Assembly (NCBI RefSeq): GCF_001310895.1
Contig: NZ_BAZS01000009.1
Location: 1-64,000, forward strand
Direction: 5' to 3'
Length of the DNA stretch: 64,000 bases
DNA from: Virgibacillus halodenitrificans JCM 12304
GTDB taxonomy: Bacteria > Bacillota > Bacilli > Bacillales > Amphibacillaceae
The position numbers and the translations under genes are program-made. Below are positions 53,401 to 63,100 of this stretch, one piece after another (position 1 is the stretch's first letter; each line of letters starts with the position of its first letter). The notes below the pieces were generated by a model, which worked only from the letters and a program-made list of their open reading frames with translations, was not told where the DNA came from and ran no database searches.

Positions 53401-55298
53401 TTGTTAAGAGGAAGGATGACTCCAGAGAACGTATTATTACCCTAAATGGCAATGTTGTTCTTGATGGTGATACGTATTTGATTCCATGGGTAGAGCAGGA
53501 TTTCGAAACACCTACACCTGATTCCGAGAAGTTGTATCACTGGAATAAAGAAGGTGGCGAAACTACATGGACATTGCCTGATGAGCACAATGAAGTTTCT
53601 ACAGTGGATGTCTATAAACTGACAGATCAAGGTAGAACTGAAAAGCAAACCATTGATGTAACCGATCATCAAATTACGTTACAAGCGGAAGCTGCAACAC
53701 CATACATTGTCGTTGCAGGAGAAGATGAAGGCGTGGCGATTGATCAATGGGGTACGGAAAATCTTTATGATGGTGGCTTTAACACAGGGACGATTGATGA
53801 TGAACATACGACTGTAGAAGGCGACGCGGATGCAGTTAGTGTCATTCGTACAGATCAAAAAGATGATGCACGCAACCTAAGTAGCGGTGACTACTATCTG
53901 AATTTTGATAGTCCGACAAAGGATACCGCAGTTACCCGGACATTGAAAAATCTTGAGCCAGGGAAAGAATATGTTGCTGAAGTGTATGTCGAAAATGCCA
54001 GCGATGTGAAAGCATCAATCAAGGTAAATGGCGCTAAAAAAGATGTAAGCAATTACACATTAAGAAGCTTACAAAAGAATTATGTAAAAGCAGATTCACA
54101 TGCAACGAATGATGGCTACAACAGTAAGATGCAACGTATGCAAGTAAGCTTTACAGCGGAGAGCGAAACGGCAGAATTGGTTCTTCATCGTAAAGCTGGA
54201 GAAGGTATGACAAAGTTTGATGAAGTACGTGTTGTTCAAAAAGCTTTAGACAACTATAAAGCGGACAATGTTTTTGAACAGGATTTTGAAAATGTATTGC
54301 AAGGGATTTACCCATTCGTTATTGGAAATACAGAAGGTGTGAATGACAACCGTATTCACTTGGCTGAGCTGCATGCACCTTATACGCAAAAAGGCTGGGC
54401 AGACAAGAAGGTTGTCGATGATGTGCTTGATGGCAACTGGTCAGTGAAAGTAAATACAGGCAACAGTGGTTTAGTGTATCGCACCATTCCACAGCATTTC
54501 CATTTTGAAGCGGATACAACGTATAAAGTGAGCTTTGATTATCAGACAACTGCTGACTCTTATCGTTTCATTGCAGGTGATCAGGCAATTGACGTACGTA
54601 GCATTGACCAAGCAAAAGGCTTGCAATCAAATGATAAACTAGCAGCAGCAACAGAAACGAAGACAGCGGAATTCACAATCAAGGGATCTGAAAACGGACA
54701 AACATATATCGGTATCTTTAATGATGGCACAAGCTTGAATATGGATACAGGTGCAGGAACATTTATGCTGGATAATCTGCGTATTGAGCAGGTATCCCCA
54801 GTACTTGAGGTTTCCGACAAAACGATCACAGCAGGTGATGAGCTTGATTTGTCCTCACTTATTGAGGTCGCCCGGGATGTGGAAGGAAATGACCGTTCAG
54901 CAGATGTAGTAATTGACGAAGGCGATTTTGATGCATCAACGCCAGGCACGTATGAAATCACGTACACGTTACATGTCGACGGCTATGATGAGGTTGTGGC
55001 AACCGCAACAGTGACAGTAGAAGCACCACCAATCTCCAGTGCAACAGATTTAAAAGAACAGTTGGACCAATTGGAGGCAGATGGCGAATTTGCCAACAAA
55101 GGAGCAGCACGCTCATTACATGTTCATCTTTCTACTGTTGAGCGTTTTGAGAAGAAAGATCAAGCAGAGAAAGTGGTTAAGCACTTAAAAGGATTTGAAA
55201 AATTACTCGATAATCATATTGAGAAAGAGTTACTATCTGAAAAAGCATATACGACATTAAAAATAGGCACCGAGACATTACTTGATAAGTGGAAGTAA
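50499..55298 (+). CDS. Secreted GH101 endo-alpha-N-acetylgalactosaminidase
   Basis: This 1599-residue protein starts GTG 50499 after AAGGAGG. The signal peptide runs to about residue 36 (LKADAAAS). N-terminal lectin-like jelly rolls reach about residue 395, then the GH101 barrel with nucleophile Asp812 in DFIYLDVWYQD and Glu838 in MTTEFG, plus STWQHWATDKNYGG. After this come galactose-binding-like modules (ENLYDGGFNTGTIDD; FEQDFENVLQGIYPFV), an Ig-like domain (54800-55020) and FIMAH (55032-55295). GH101 enzymes release Gal-beta-1,3-GalNAc from Ser/Thr of mucin-type O-glycans. This is the gene that most strongly identifies the cluster as mucin-degrading. Confidence 0.93.
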   Translation: MDNFYRKRIFPIFCGVLLVLPLFLLNMVAPLKADAAASNPWETISTGGNEVNKVVEQNGDSYVRLGTGEGNNNGDNPAIFRHQDATGQEKGVMEYTFIPETEGKTTRFGFFTHYEDPNNFVFVGYDALGWFYQYKYQGEGDYLRERPEVALPQPGKEYTLKIDYDGTALNASLNGKDLFGNVQLNEAVANLTTQPEALRLGKYGDQDTKVLIKTDIGIVDDKLEEGDLNIIQGDGTLTYNEDGSATFGVTSTAKNKVVYDNMEPIKNGVFEADIQADKDLNRFGVIYRVQDSSTYTYVGTGDANDQYFSEIFLPENSWTAMTKGIPLQADQSYHLRVKFINDTATLYVDGEKIDSWSQPDGVDEAGLLGFEKSRGAANVTISNVKITESSAPEAPDTEPIENTLSSDEMEVTIDEVFPRVINYNVDGKVMHGQESPVYGLNINGMLYYPEVAFEKVSDNEAVYTMSVTDLDEKLDAEFKLSLKVEDNKVVYSFDEITNKADAPIETIDFADMNFISVNAEDGDAKAKLTNLSSDITKPGDTSVTVDAEMQDVGTSKSYYTAFLSTDELSAGVWSSSEVNGYKNLIANRFENEAGVKAMGIGSSTLYYHREFMPEPSSNKPTIKIVITEDTNGDEEIDWQDAAIEYRDLMKDIKGADNVNNTVGTRIAMNFGSQAQQPFLKTLDNVKKVALATDGMGQAVLLKGYGNEGHDSAHPDYGDVGARMGGAADLQTLIEEGHQYNTEFGVHINAQESYPEADAFSEELINSPGSKGWGWLDQSYTINKLRDLYSGARAERMDALAEAAPGLDFIYLDVWYQDQWESNRVAEQIMDRGWRMTTEFGTAVANYSTWQHWATDKNYGGPENKGINSDVLRFIGNHQKDSWVLNWPEAGGTADHPLLGGFELAGFEGWQSDKNFDHFIRKTFDTNVPTKFLQKYYVTDWEKTEGDPTETNLEKEITLKDPSNDDTVIVKRKDDSRERIITLNGNVVLDGDTYLIPWVEQDFETPTPDSEKLYHWNKEGGETTWTLPDEHNEVSTVDVYKLTDQGRTEKQTIDVTDHQITLQAEAATPYIVVAGEDEGVAIDQWGTENLYDGGFNTGTIDDEHTTVEGDADAVSVIRTDQKDDARNLSSGDYYLNFDSPTKDTAVTRTLKNLEPGKEYVAEVYVENASDVKASIKVNGAKKDVSNYTLRSLQKNYVKADSHATNDGYNSKMQRMQVSFTAESETAELVLHRKAGEGMTKFDEVRVVQKALDNYKADNVFEQDFENVLQGIYPFVIGNTEGVNDNRIHLAELHAPYTQKGWADKKVVDDVLDGNWSVKVNTGNSGLVYRTIPQHFHFEADTTYKVSFDYQTTADSYRFIAGDQAIDVRSIDQAKGLQSNDKLAAATETKTAEFTIKGSENGQTYIGIFNDGTSLNMDTGAGTFMLDNLRIEQVSPVLEVSDKTITAGDELDLSSLIEVARDVEGNDRSADVVIDEGDFDASTPGTYEITYTLHVDGYDEVVATATVTVEAPPISSATDLKEQLDQLEADGEFANKGAARSLHVHLSTVERFEKKDQAEKVVKHLKGFEKLLDNHIEKELLSEKAYTTLKIGTETLLDKWK

Positions 55299-55308
55299 TC
55301 TCATAAAC

Positions 55309-55351
55309 ACAAGCTTCTCTGTGACACATATAGGGTCATAGGGAAGCTTGT
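55309..55351 (+). other. Hairpin between GH101 and the TasA-like gene
   Basis: ACAAGCTTC.CT.TGAC pairs with GTCA.AG.GAAGCTTGT. No T-tract follows, so it may stabilise the mRNA or reduce read-through rather than end transcription. Confidence 0.55.
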
Positions 55352-55381
55352 AATCTATTAAAAAATAGGGAGGAAATTATT

Positions 55382-55969
55382 TTGGGTATTAAAAAACAAT
55401 TGGGAATGGGAATTATGTCTGCAGCACTTGGAATCTCGTTAATCGGTGGAGGAACGTATGCCTACTTTAGTGATAGTGAGCAAACGAGCAATACGTTTGC
55501 TGCAGGTACATTGGACTTATCTGTCAATCCGACTGCGATCGTGGATGTTGATGATCTGCAGCCTGGTTCATCGATTACACGTAATTTTGAATTACAGAAT
55601 AATGGGTCATTGGATATCCGCAAAGTGTATTTGGAGTCAGCTTATACAGTAAATGATGCACATAACAACAATACAGAGGATTTCGGGGAGCATATTCAGG
55701 TGCAGTTTTTATACAATGCCGATAAGTTTGATGAGGTAATATTTGAAACAACTTTGGCAGAATTAAAAGATATGAGTCCGGAAGCAGTGAACGAAAGTAT
55801 TTTCTATCCGGAATTTGGAGAGCAGGGTCTGGAGGCTGGTTCTGTTGATGATTTAACGGTTAAATTTAATTTCCTTGATAATGGCGGAGATCAAAACCAA
55901 TTCCAGGGTGATTCTCTGCAGCTTAATTGGACATTTAATGCGGAGCAAGGAGAAAGTGAAGAGAAATAA
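55382..55969 (+). CDS. TasA/camelysin (CalY) family surface-fibre protein
   Basis: This 195-residue protein starts TTG 55382 after GGGAGG. The N-terminus MGIKKQLGMGIMSAALGISLIGGGTYAYFSDSEQTSNTFAAGTLDLS matches the SipW-dependent TasA/CalY signal and mature start (TYAYFSD). Family members polymerise into biofilm fibres or act as surface metalloproteinase-like proteins. No sipW or tapA gene is in the window. Its place between GH101 and GH84, within one run of secreted enzymes, suggests a joint role at the cell surface. Confidence 0.87.
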   Translation: MGIKKQLGMGIMSAALGISLIGGGTYAYFSDSEQTSNTFAAGTLDLSVNPTAIVDVDDLQPGSSITRNFELQNNGSLDIRKVYLESAYTVNDAHNNNTEDFGEHIQVQFLYNADKFDEVIFETTLAELKDMSPEAVNESIFYPEFGEQGLEAGSVDDLTVKFNFLDNGGDQNQFQGDSLQLNWTFNAEQGESEEK

Positions 55970-55977
55970 GTTGATAG

Positions 55978-56015
55978 TAGCGGAGGGAGACAGGAATGCT
56001 CTCTTCGCTAATTTT
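55978..56015 (+). terminator. Weak terminator after the TasA-like gene
   Basis: AGCG.AG.GAGA pairs with TCTC.TTCGCT, followed by AATTTT. It may let some transcription continue into GH84. Confidence 0.55.
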
Positions 56016-56093
56016 GCTCATTTCAGACATCGCATTTGCCATCTTCCATTCCAATCAATAGGTATGAGCTTTAGTTAAAAGGAGGTTTATTGT

Positions 56094-59000
56094 TTGAAAA
56101 AATGGCATGTTATTTTACTGACGTCTTTTCTATTGGTCACCCCATTTTCTGCTATAACCGTGAAGGCAGAGGAGGGGACTGGTAAATCACCCTACGAAAT
56201 TTATCCACTTCCGCAGAATGAAACAGATTTAGGAACAGCGTTTACACTTACCGATGAAGTAAATGTGGTGGTGGAAGAGAGTATTGACGAACCGACGAGG
56301 AAGTTTTTAAAAGAAATTCTAACTTCTGCATCCATTGGTTTTACAATTTCTGAGGAGACTGTTTCTGATCGCACCAATATTTTAATCGGAATAAAAGGCT
56401 CCAATGGGTATGTAGATACTTATTTTAATGACCATATCCAATATGATTCTACTATTTTTAAAGAAATAGACCCATATGTGTTAACAATAGACAAACAATT
56501 AGAGGAAATGGGATCGATTGCGATTCTTGGAGAAGATACGGATGCAGCCTATTACGGGCTGGAAAGTTTAAAAATGATTATGGATCAGCTTGCAGATAAA
56601 AAAGTCCATTCCATGAGATATGAGGATTATGCCGATACGAAATGGCGCGGATTTATTGAAGGCTTTTACGGCTTTCCATGGTCCCATGAAGCACGAAAAA
56701 GCTTAATGGAATATGGTGGAAGCATAAAAATGAATGCATATATTTATGGTCCAAAAAATGAGAAATACCACAATAGTGAGTGGCGAAAACTGTACCCGGA
56801 AGAAGAATTGGCGAAAATTGAAGATCTGGCTCAAACCGGATATGAAACGAAAACAGAATTTATTTGGGCCATTCATCCTGGATTCAATATGATTGATTGG
56901 AACAATTATGATCAGGAGATGGAAAAGCTTTTTGCGAAATTTGAACAAATGTATGGTGCAGGTGTGCGCCAGTTTGGTTTATTCATGGACGACATTAGTA
57001 CAGCACAGGCATTAAAAGATAAGGATAAGCATGTGAAATTAATTACTGATATTGCAAACTGGGTGGAAGCAAAAGGGGATGTTAAACCATTAGTTTATAC
57101 ACCGCCATTTTACAACCAGTCATGGACAGGATCTTATGGTAAGCCGTATTTAGAGGCATTGCGAGATGTACCTGAAAACGTAGAAATTATGTGGACGGGA
57201 AGTGGTGTTGCTGGAACGGTAAATGAACAGGATATGCAGTGGGTCAAAGACATTATTGGACGCGATCCGTTTGTATGGCTGAATTGGCCTGTAAATGATT
57301 ACGTAAATTCTCGTTTAATGCTTGGCAAAGGGGAGGTACTGGAGCCTGGTACCCATAACATTTCCGGCGTCGTTTCCAATCCGATGCGTTGGGCGGAGCT
57401 CTCGAAAATAGCGTTATTTGCAGTTGCAGATTTCACATGGAATGTCGATGCATTTGATGCTGAACAGAGTTGGCTTGACTCATTTGACTATATTGCGCCA
57501 AATGTTGCATCTGAGTTGAATACGATTGCCTATCATTTAAGTGATCCATCACCAAGCACACATGGGCTCGTTGTTGGCGAATCAGAAAACATAAAGGAAG
57601 AATTAAATACATTTCGAGATAAATTTGCCAACGGTGAATCTGTTGAGGCAGTTGGTCAGCAGTTAATGGATGAATTTGACAAGATTCTCGAGGCAATTAA
57701 CGGTTTCCGCGAAAAAAGTACGAATGAGCAAATGGTGAAAGAAATAACCCCATGGCTTCATAGTTTGGAGAACGTGGTGAAGGCTGATAAACATGCAGTC
57801 CAGTCTGTTCTGGCATTGCAAAATGAGGATATGAATACAGCGTGGGAGGCACTGGGGGAGGCTTCTGCGGCATTAACTGCGTCTAAAACATTTACAATTG
57901 AAAAACTCAATTCCCCTGACGTGACAGTAGAAGCTGGTGCCAAGCGATTGGTCCCATTTGCGAAAGAGTTAATTAACAAGCTGGATGCTAAAATCTATCA
58001 AACTATCAATCCGGGAGCAACGGTAAGAGTTCCAATAACCTCCTATAATCATTCTGATTTAGGTGCAATGGTAGATGGTGATCCGGAGAGCCTGACATAT
58101 ATTAAAACATTGCAGGAAAACGGCGATTGGTATGGCGTGGATCTTGGAAAGAAGGTTCCGGTAACAGATATCCATATTTTACAAGGCAGAAATAATGACG
58201 ACCATGATATTTTCCATAAGGGAATACTTGAATATTCAACGGATGGTGAGAGTTGGACAGCAATTGGTGAGGAGCGTTCCGGCTATAAGGTAGAGGCAGA
58301 TCATCTTGAATTAGAAGCACGGTATATTCGTTATCGACTGACACATGCGGGCGTACCAGGTGGAAAGCCAGACTTGTGGACAGCTATCCGGGAATTTACA
58401 GTGAATAAAAATAGCGAGGAGGCACGTTTTTACTCCAATATCGATGGGCTTCAAGCGGAAGTGGAGAGTACAACCACGGAAGCAAGCTTAAAAAATCTGT
58501 CAGAGATAATGTTGAGGCCATCCGAATATGTGGGAATTGCGTTGCCGGGATTGGAGAAAATTAAATCCATTGAGCTGGACCGTTCCACAACAGATGCTAC
58601 CCTTCAAGTATCGGAAAACGGTGTGGAGTGGGAAGAAATCAGCAAGGAAGGACCTTACCCAAATGCTGCTTATGTACGTCTGATAAATAACACCGAAGAA
58701 GAAATTACTTTTGATCTGCCAAAGCTGCAGATCGCCTTCAATAAATTTGTCGAGCCTACGGTGTCTCATAATTATGAAAGTATATACCAAGGCAAACAAG
58801 AGAATTTGTATGATGGTGATTTGACAACGAAAACTTGGTTCGGCGGGATGCAGGACAAGGGCAAATATGTCCAAGTAGATATGGGTGGTCTGGTTGACGT
58901 CAATGATATAGCTTTGGTGATTAACGACGGAGAAGGGGATTACTTTCGAAAAGGTGATCTGCAAATTTCTGAAGATGGGGAAACATGGGAAACCATTCAC

Positions 59001-59828
59001 TCCTTTGAAAATCCAGGTGATCGCAGTTTGAATTTCCCTGATCATGAAGTCCCTTATCGTTATAAACGTGTAGAGGTGGGTGGCCAACAAGCACGCTATA
59101 TCCGGTTGATTTCAACGGAAAGCCATCAAATGTGGTTAGGATTAAATGAAATCATTGTCAATGAAGGGATGGAAAAGCCTGGTCCAGAAAACCTCGCAGT
59201 GCAAGCAGAACCAAAAGGGACTGCTGGAAATGAAGAAGCTCATGTGATCGATGGCAAGCTAGCTACGTTCTATACACCGAAAGGCGATTCACAGGCTGGG
59301 CAGTTGATTTACAAACTTACACAGGAAACGAAGGTTGGAGAACTTTTGATTCTGCAAAATCCGCAAGCAATTTCAAATGCAGAGGTTTCCATAAGAGATT
59401 TGGATGGTTGGCATAAGGTTGGTAGCCTGTCTCAATCACTAACAGAGCTGGATACCTCTCGTTACGAGCATGTACTGGAAGTGAGGGTGGAATGGGCTGG
59501 AGATGTGAAGCCCCAGATCCACGAAATTATCCCAGTCAGTGAAAAGGTGGAGGAGCCAGTTGTAGCGAGCGTTGCTGATGTGAAAGCATTAGTGAAGCAA
59601 TTTGCAGAAGCAGGAGAGATCACCGATGAGGAAGCTGTTCGGAGGCTGGACATGCATTTGACAACAGTAGAGCGCTTTGAAAAGGATGAGAATGTAGGGA
59701 AACTAGTAAAACATTTACAAGGCTTTAAACAGATGATTGCTTATTATTATCAGCAAGGGCAAATTAGTGATCTGGCAAATGCTGAATTGGATAGAGCGGC
59801 AGATGTGCTGATTGGGAAGTATGAGTAA
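56094..59828 (+). CDS. Secreted GH84 beta-N-acetylglucosaminidase, copy 1
   Basis: This 1244-residue protein starts TTG 56094 after AAAAGGAGG. The signal peptide ends near AEEGTG. A GH20b-like N-terminal domain (to about 175) is followed by the GH84 barrel (KWRGFIEGFYGFPWSHE onward) with the catalytic Asp299-Asp300 pair in LFMDDIST, and a helical domain (to about 640). Three galactose-binding-like modules follow: one with GVPGGKPDLWTAIREF, one with DMGGLVDVNDIALVINDGEG, and one around VIDGKLATFYTP. FIMAH lies at 59561-59825. The enzyme trims beta-GlcNAc from glycoprotein glycans, like clostridial NagH/NagJ. Confidence 0.93.
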   Translation: MKKWHVILLTSFLLVTPFSAITVKAEEGTGKSPYEIYPLPQNETDLGTAFTLTDEVNVVVEESIDEPTRKFLKEILTSASIGFTISEETVSDRTNILIGIKGSNGYVDTYFNDHIQYDSTIFKEIDPYVLTIDKQLEEMGSIAILGEDTDAAYYGLESLKMIMDQLADKKVHSMRYEDYADTKWRGFIEGFYGFPWSHEARKSLMEYGGSIKMNAYIYGPKNEKYHNSEWRKLYPEEELAKIEDLAQTGYETKTEFIWAIHPGFNMIDWNNYDQEMEKLFAKFEQMYGAGVRQFGLFMDDISTAQALKDKDKHVKLITDIANWVEAKGDVKPLVYTPPFYNQSWTGSYGKPYLEALRDVPENVEIMWTGSGVAGTVNEQDMQWVKDIIGRDPFVWLNWPVNDYVNSRLMLGKGEVLEPGTHNISGVVSNPMRWAELSKIALFAVADFTWNVDAFDAEQSWLDSFDYIAPNVASELNTIAYHLSDPSPSTHGLVVGESENIKEELNTFRDKFANGESVEAVGQQLMDEFDKILEAINGFREKSTNEQMVKEITPWLHSLENVVKADKHAVQSVLALQNEDMNTAWEALGEASAALTASKTFTIEKLNSPDVTVEAGAKRLVPFAKELINKLDAKIYQTINPGATVRVPITSYNHSDLGAMVDGDPESLTYIKTLQENGDWYGVDLGKKVPVTDIHILQGRNNDDHDIFHKGILEYSTDGESWTAIGEERSGYKVEADHLELEARYIRYRLTHAGVPGGKPDLWTAIREFTVNKNSEEARFYSNIDGLQAEVESTTTEASLKNLSEIMLRPSEYVGIALPGLEKIKSIELDRSTTDATLQVSENGVEWEEISKEGPYPNAAYVRLINNTEEEITFDLPKLQIAFNKFVEPTVSHNYESIYQGKQENLYDGDLTTKTWFGGMQDKGKYVQVDMGGLVDVNDIALVINDGEGDYFRKGDLQISEDGETWETIHSFENPGDRSLNFPDHEVPYRYKRVEVGGQQARYIRLISTESHQMWLGLNEIIVNEGMEKPGPENLAVQAEPKGTAGNEEAHVIDGKLATFYTPKGDSQAGQLIYKLTQETKVGELLILQNPQAISNAEVSIRDLDGWHKVGSLSQSLTELDTSRYEHVLEVRVEWAGDVKPQIHEIIPVSEKVEEPVVASVADVKALVKQFAEAGEITDEEAVRRLDMHLTTVERFEKDENVGKLVKHLQGFKQMIAYYYQQGQISDLANAELDRAADVLIGKYE

Positions 59829-59829
59829 G

Positions 59830-59955
59830 CTGTTGAGGAGGGCTTGTGCTGTCTCGGTAGTGAGAGTATGAGTCTCGGCAGGAGGGGCAAGTGTCTCAAT
59901 TGAAGCGGTAGCTGTCTCGGTAGCGGAGTTCCCCGTCTCGGCTGTCTGCTCGGCA
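59830..59955. repeat. 21-bp tandem repeat, five to six copies
   Basis: Units beginning GTCTCGG start at 59851, 59872, 59914 and 59935, with a diverged GTCTCAA unit at 59893: exact 21-base spacing throughout. 59830-59850 may be a sixth, decayed unit. It lies immediately after the GH84 copy 1 stop. Because 21 is divisible by three, it stays open on the minus strand as a 7-residue repeat, but without a credible gene. Confidence 0.88.
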
Positions 59956-60104
59956 ATGTCACCACAGCTCAGCACATTACTACTTAAACAGTTGGTTAAT
60001 TTCCTGCAGTATTAACTCAAACAGGCTAGAGCGAAAGGAAAGAACAAACAAGGGAAGTGCAGATATTTCTCTGCATTTCCCATCCAAAAGGAGGATGTGT
60101 TCTT

Positions 60105-63100
60105 TTGAAAAAGCGGTATTTTTATTTGTTGATGCTTCTATTACTTTTGTTACCACTTTCCACTGCAGCTGAAAGTCAGGCAGAAGAAAAATATGAAATT
60201 TACCCTATACCTCAAAATGAAAAAGATTTAGGAACAGATTTTACACTTACAAATGAAGTGAACCTTGTGGCAGAGGATGGGATTGATACACCGACAAAGG
60301 AGTTTTTAGAGGGGATTCTTTCCTCTAAATCGATTGAGGTAAATACTTCAAACCAAATTGTCCCTGGTCAAACGAATATTTTACTTGGTACAAAGGGGTC
60401 CAATGGATATGTAGACAATTATTTTAATGAAAACATAGCCTATGATTCTACTATTTTTGAAAAAATCGATCCGTACGTGTTAGCAATGGCTACAGATTTA
60501 GAAGAGAATGGTACGATTGCCATTCTTGGAAAAGATACAGAATCCGCTTTTTACGGCTTGGAAACATTGAAAATGATCACGGATCAAATTTCTGGAAAGA
60601 AGATTCATGCAATGCAGTACGAGGATTATGCTGATAGCAAGTGGCGTGGATTTATCGAAGGATTTTACGGTTTTCCTTGGTCACATGAATCACGGATCAG
60701 TTTAATGGAGTTTGGCGGCAAGATTAAAATGAATGCCTACATCTACGGTCCGAAAGATGAAAAATATCATAACAGCCAATGGAGGAAGCCGTATCCGGAA
60801 GAGGAGCTTGCAAAGATTCAGGAGCTTGCCGAAGTTGGACATAAGACGAAGACACAATTTATATGGGCGATTCACCCTGGTTTTAGCATGATTGACTGGG
60901 ACAATTATGATCAGGAATTAGAAACATTATTGGCAAAGCTGGACCAGGTATATGGTGCAGGTGTACGGCAATTCGGTTTGTTTATGGATGATATCAGTAC
61001 TGCGCAATCATTAAAGGATACAGAAAAACATATGAAGCTCGTTAAAGATATCGCTGATTGGGTGGAGGCTAAAGGTGATGTAAAACCACTTATTTACACA
61101 CCGCCATTTTACAATAAAGCATGGACGGGTGAGGCAGGAAAGCCTTATTTGGAAGCAATGAGCACACTGCCAAAAGATGTAGAAATTATGTGGACAGGCG
61201 ACGATGTCATTGGCACTGTAAATCAGCCTGATATGCAATGGGTGAAGGATTTTATTGGTCGGGACCCGTTTGTATGGTTGAACTGGCCAGTTAATGGGTA
61301 TGCAGGATCAAGGTTATTGCTTGGAGAAGGAGAGCATTTTCTTGAAAAAGGTACACATAATATTTCAGGAGTTGTTTCCAATCCACTTGAACAAGCTGAG
61401 TTATCTAAGGTAGCTATTTTTGCTGTAGGTGACTTTGCATGGAATGTCGATGATTACAATAGTAAGCAAAGCTGGGAGGATTCTTTTAATTATATTGCAC
61501 CGAATGCTGCGTCAGAATTAAGAACAATTGCACACCATGCAAGTGATCCATCACCAAATCGACGAGGCGTTGTATTGGAGGAATCCGAAAATATAAAGGT
61601 TGAGCTTGATGAATTTATGAGTAAATTTCAACAAGAGGAACCCGTTGAGGTAATTGGAGAGCAGCTAATTGATGAATTTAATCAAATTTTGGATGCCATT
61701 ACTGGCTTTAGAGAAAAAAGCACGAATGAGCAAATGCGAAAGGAAATAGAACCATGGCTGAACAGCTTGGAAGAAGTCGTTCAAGCAGATAAATATGCAG
61801 TTCAATCGGCAATCGCTTTTCAAGGAGATGATTTAAACACCGCCTGGGAAGAATTGGGGAAAGCAGCCAATGCCATGGATAGGTCGACTACATTTCCTAT
61901 AGAGAAATATAACGGCAAGGATGTCCCAGCTGAAATTGGAGCGAAACGTCTTGTTCCATTTGCTAATAAACTGATTAAGCAATTAGATGCTGACATCCAT
62001 CTCGAGATAGATCCGGAAGCTATGGCCAATATTCCCACCTCCTCTTATGAAGGTCAAAATCTGGATAATATGGTAGATGAAGATCCAGATACGTATGCAT
62101 ATGTAAAGGTTCTTCAGAAAAATGGGGACTGGTATGGTCTGGATCTTGGAAAAACGGTGGCAGTCAAAGATATTCAGATCGTTCAAGGAAGAAACAATAA
62201 TGATCATGATATTTTTCATCGAGGAATCCTTGAGTATTCTACAGATGGTGAAAGCTGGCAGGCGATTGGTGAGGAACAATCTGGCTATAACGTAGAGGTG
62301 AATAATGTAGAAATTGAAGCACGCTATGTCCGTTATCGATTAACACATGCAGGCGTCCCTGGTGGCAAAGATGATTTATGGACAGCAGTTAGAGATTTTC
62401 GTGTTAATGGAAAACAGGCGACAAGTCAGATATATACAAATGTTGCCGCATTACAGGAGATAGAAGTGAAAACAGAGGAAAACCTCACAAAAATACAGGA
62501 TGTTCCAGCAATTACGTTGAAACCGTCAGACTATATTGGTGTCTCCCTACAAACTATTGAGCAGATTAAGGAAATTTATTTTCAAGGAACAACAGATAAG
62601 TTAACACTTGAGGTCTCTGGAAATGGCGTCGAATGGCAGGAGATAGCTGAAGAAAATTCTTATCCAAATGCTGCGTATGTTCGGTTGATTAATAAAACAG
62701 ATAAAGCAATTACCTTCGATTTAGAGCAATTCACTATCCAAACAGAAACATTTACAGAACCTGTTGTATCCCATAACTACCCAGGCACGTATACAGGGAA
62801 GGCACCTGATCTGTACGATGGTGATTGGGATAGTAAAGTTTGGTTTAACGGCAGTCAGGATGCAGGAAGGTATGTACAAGTCGACATGGGTGGACTCATT
62901 CATGTGAAAGATATTGCAGTCGTGATTGATGACGGTGAAGGTGATTATTTCCGGCAGGGAGACCTGCAGATTTCCAAGGATGGGGAAACATGGAAAACCA
63001 TTCATACGTTTGAAAATCCAGGGGACAGAAGTTTAAACTTCCCGGATCATGAAGCACCATACCGACTCAAGCGGGTGCAAGTGGACAATGAAGAGGCAAG

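Noticed and set aside
58500-59090. Long minus-strand frame (196 codons) opposite GH84 copy 1
   Set aside because: Shadow of a conserved galactose-binding module; a similar antisense frame appears opposite copy 2, as expected from the shared coding sequence.
59715-59975. Minus-strand frame of 86 codons with a 7-residue repeat (ETA/TAS type)
   Set aside because: It is produced by the 21-bp tandem repeat and overlaps the end of the GH84 gene; it has no ribosome site or family resemblance.
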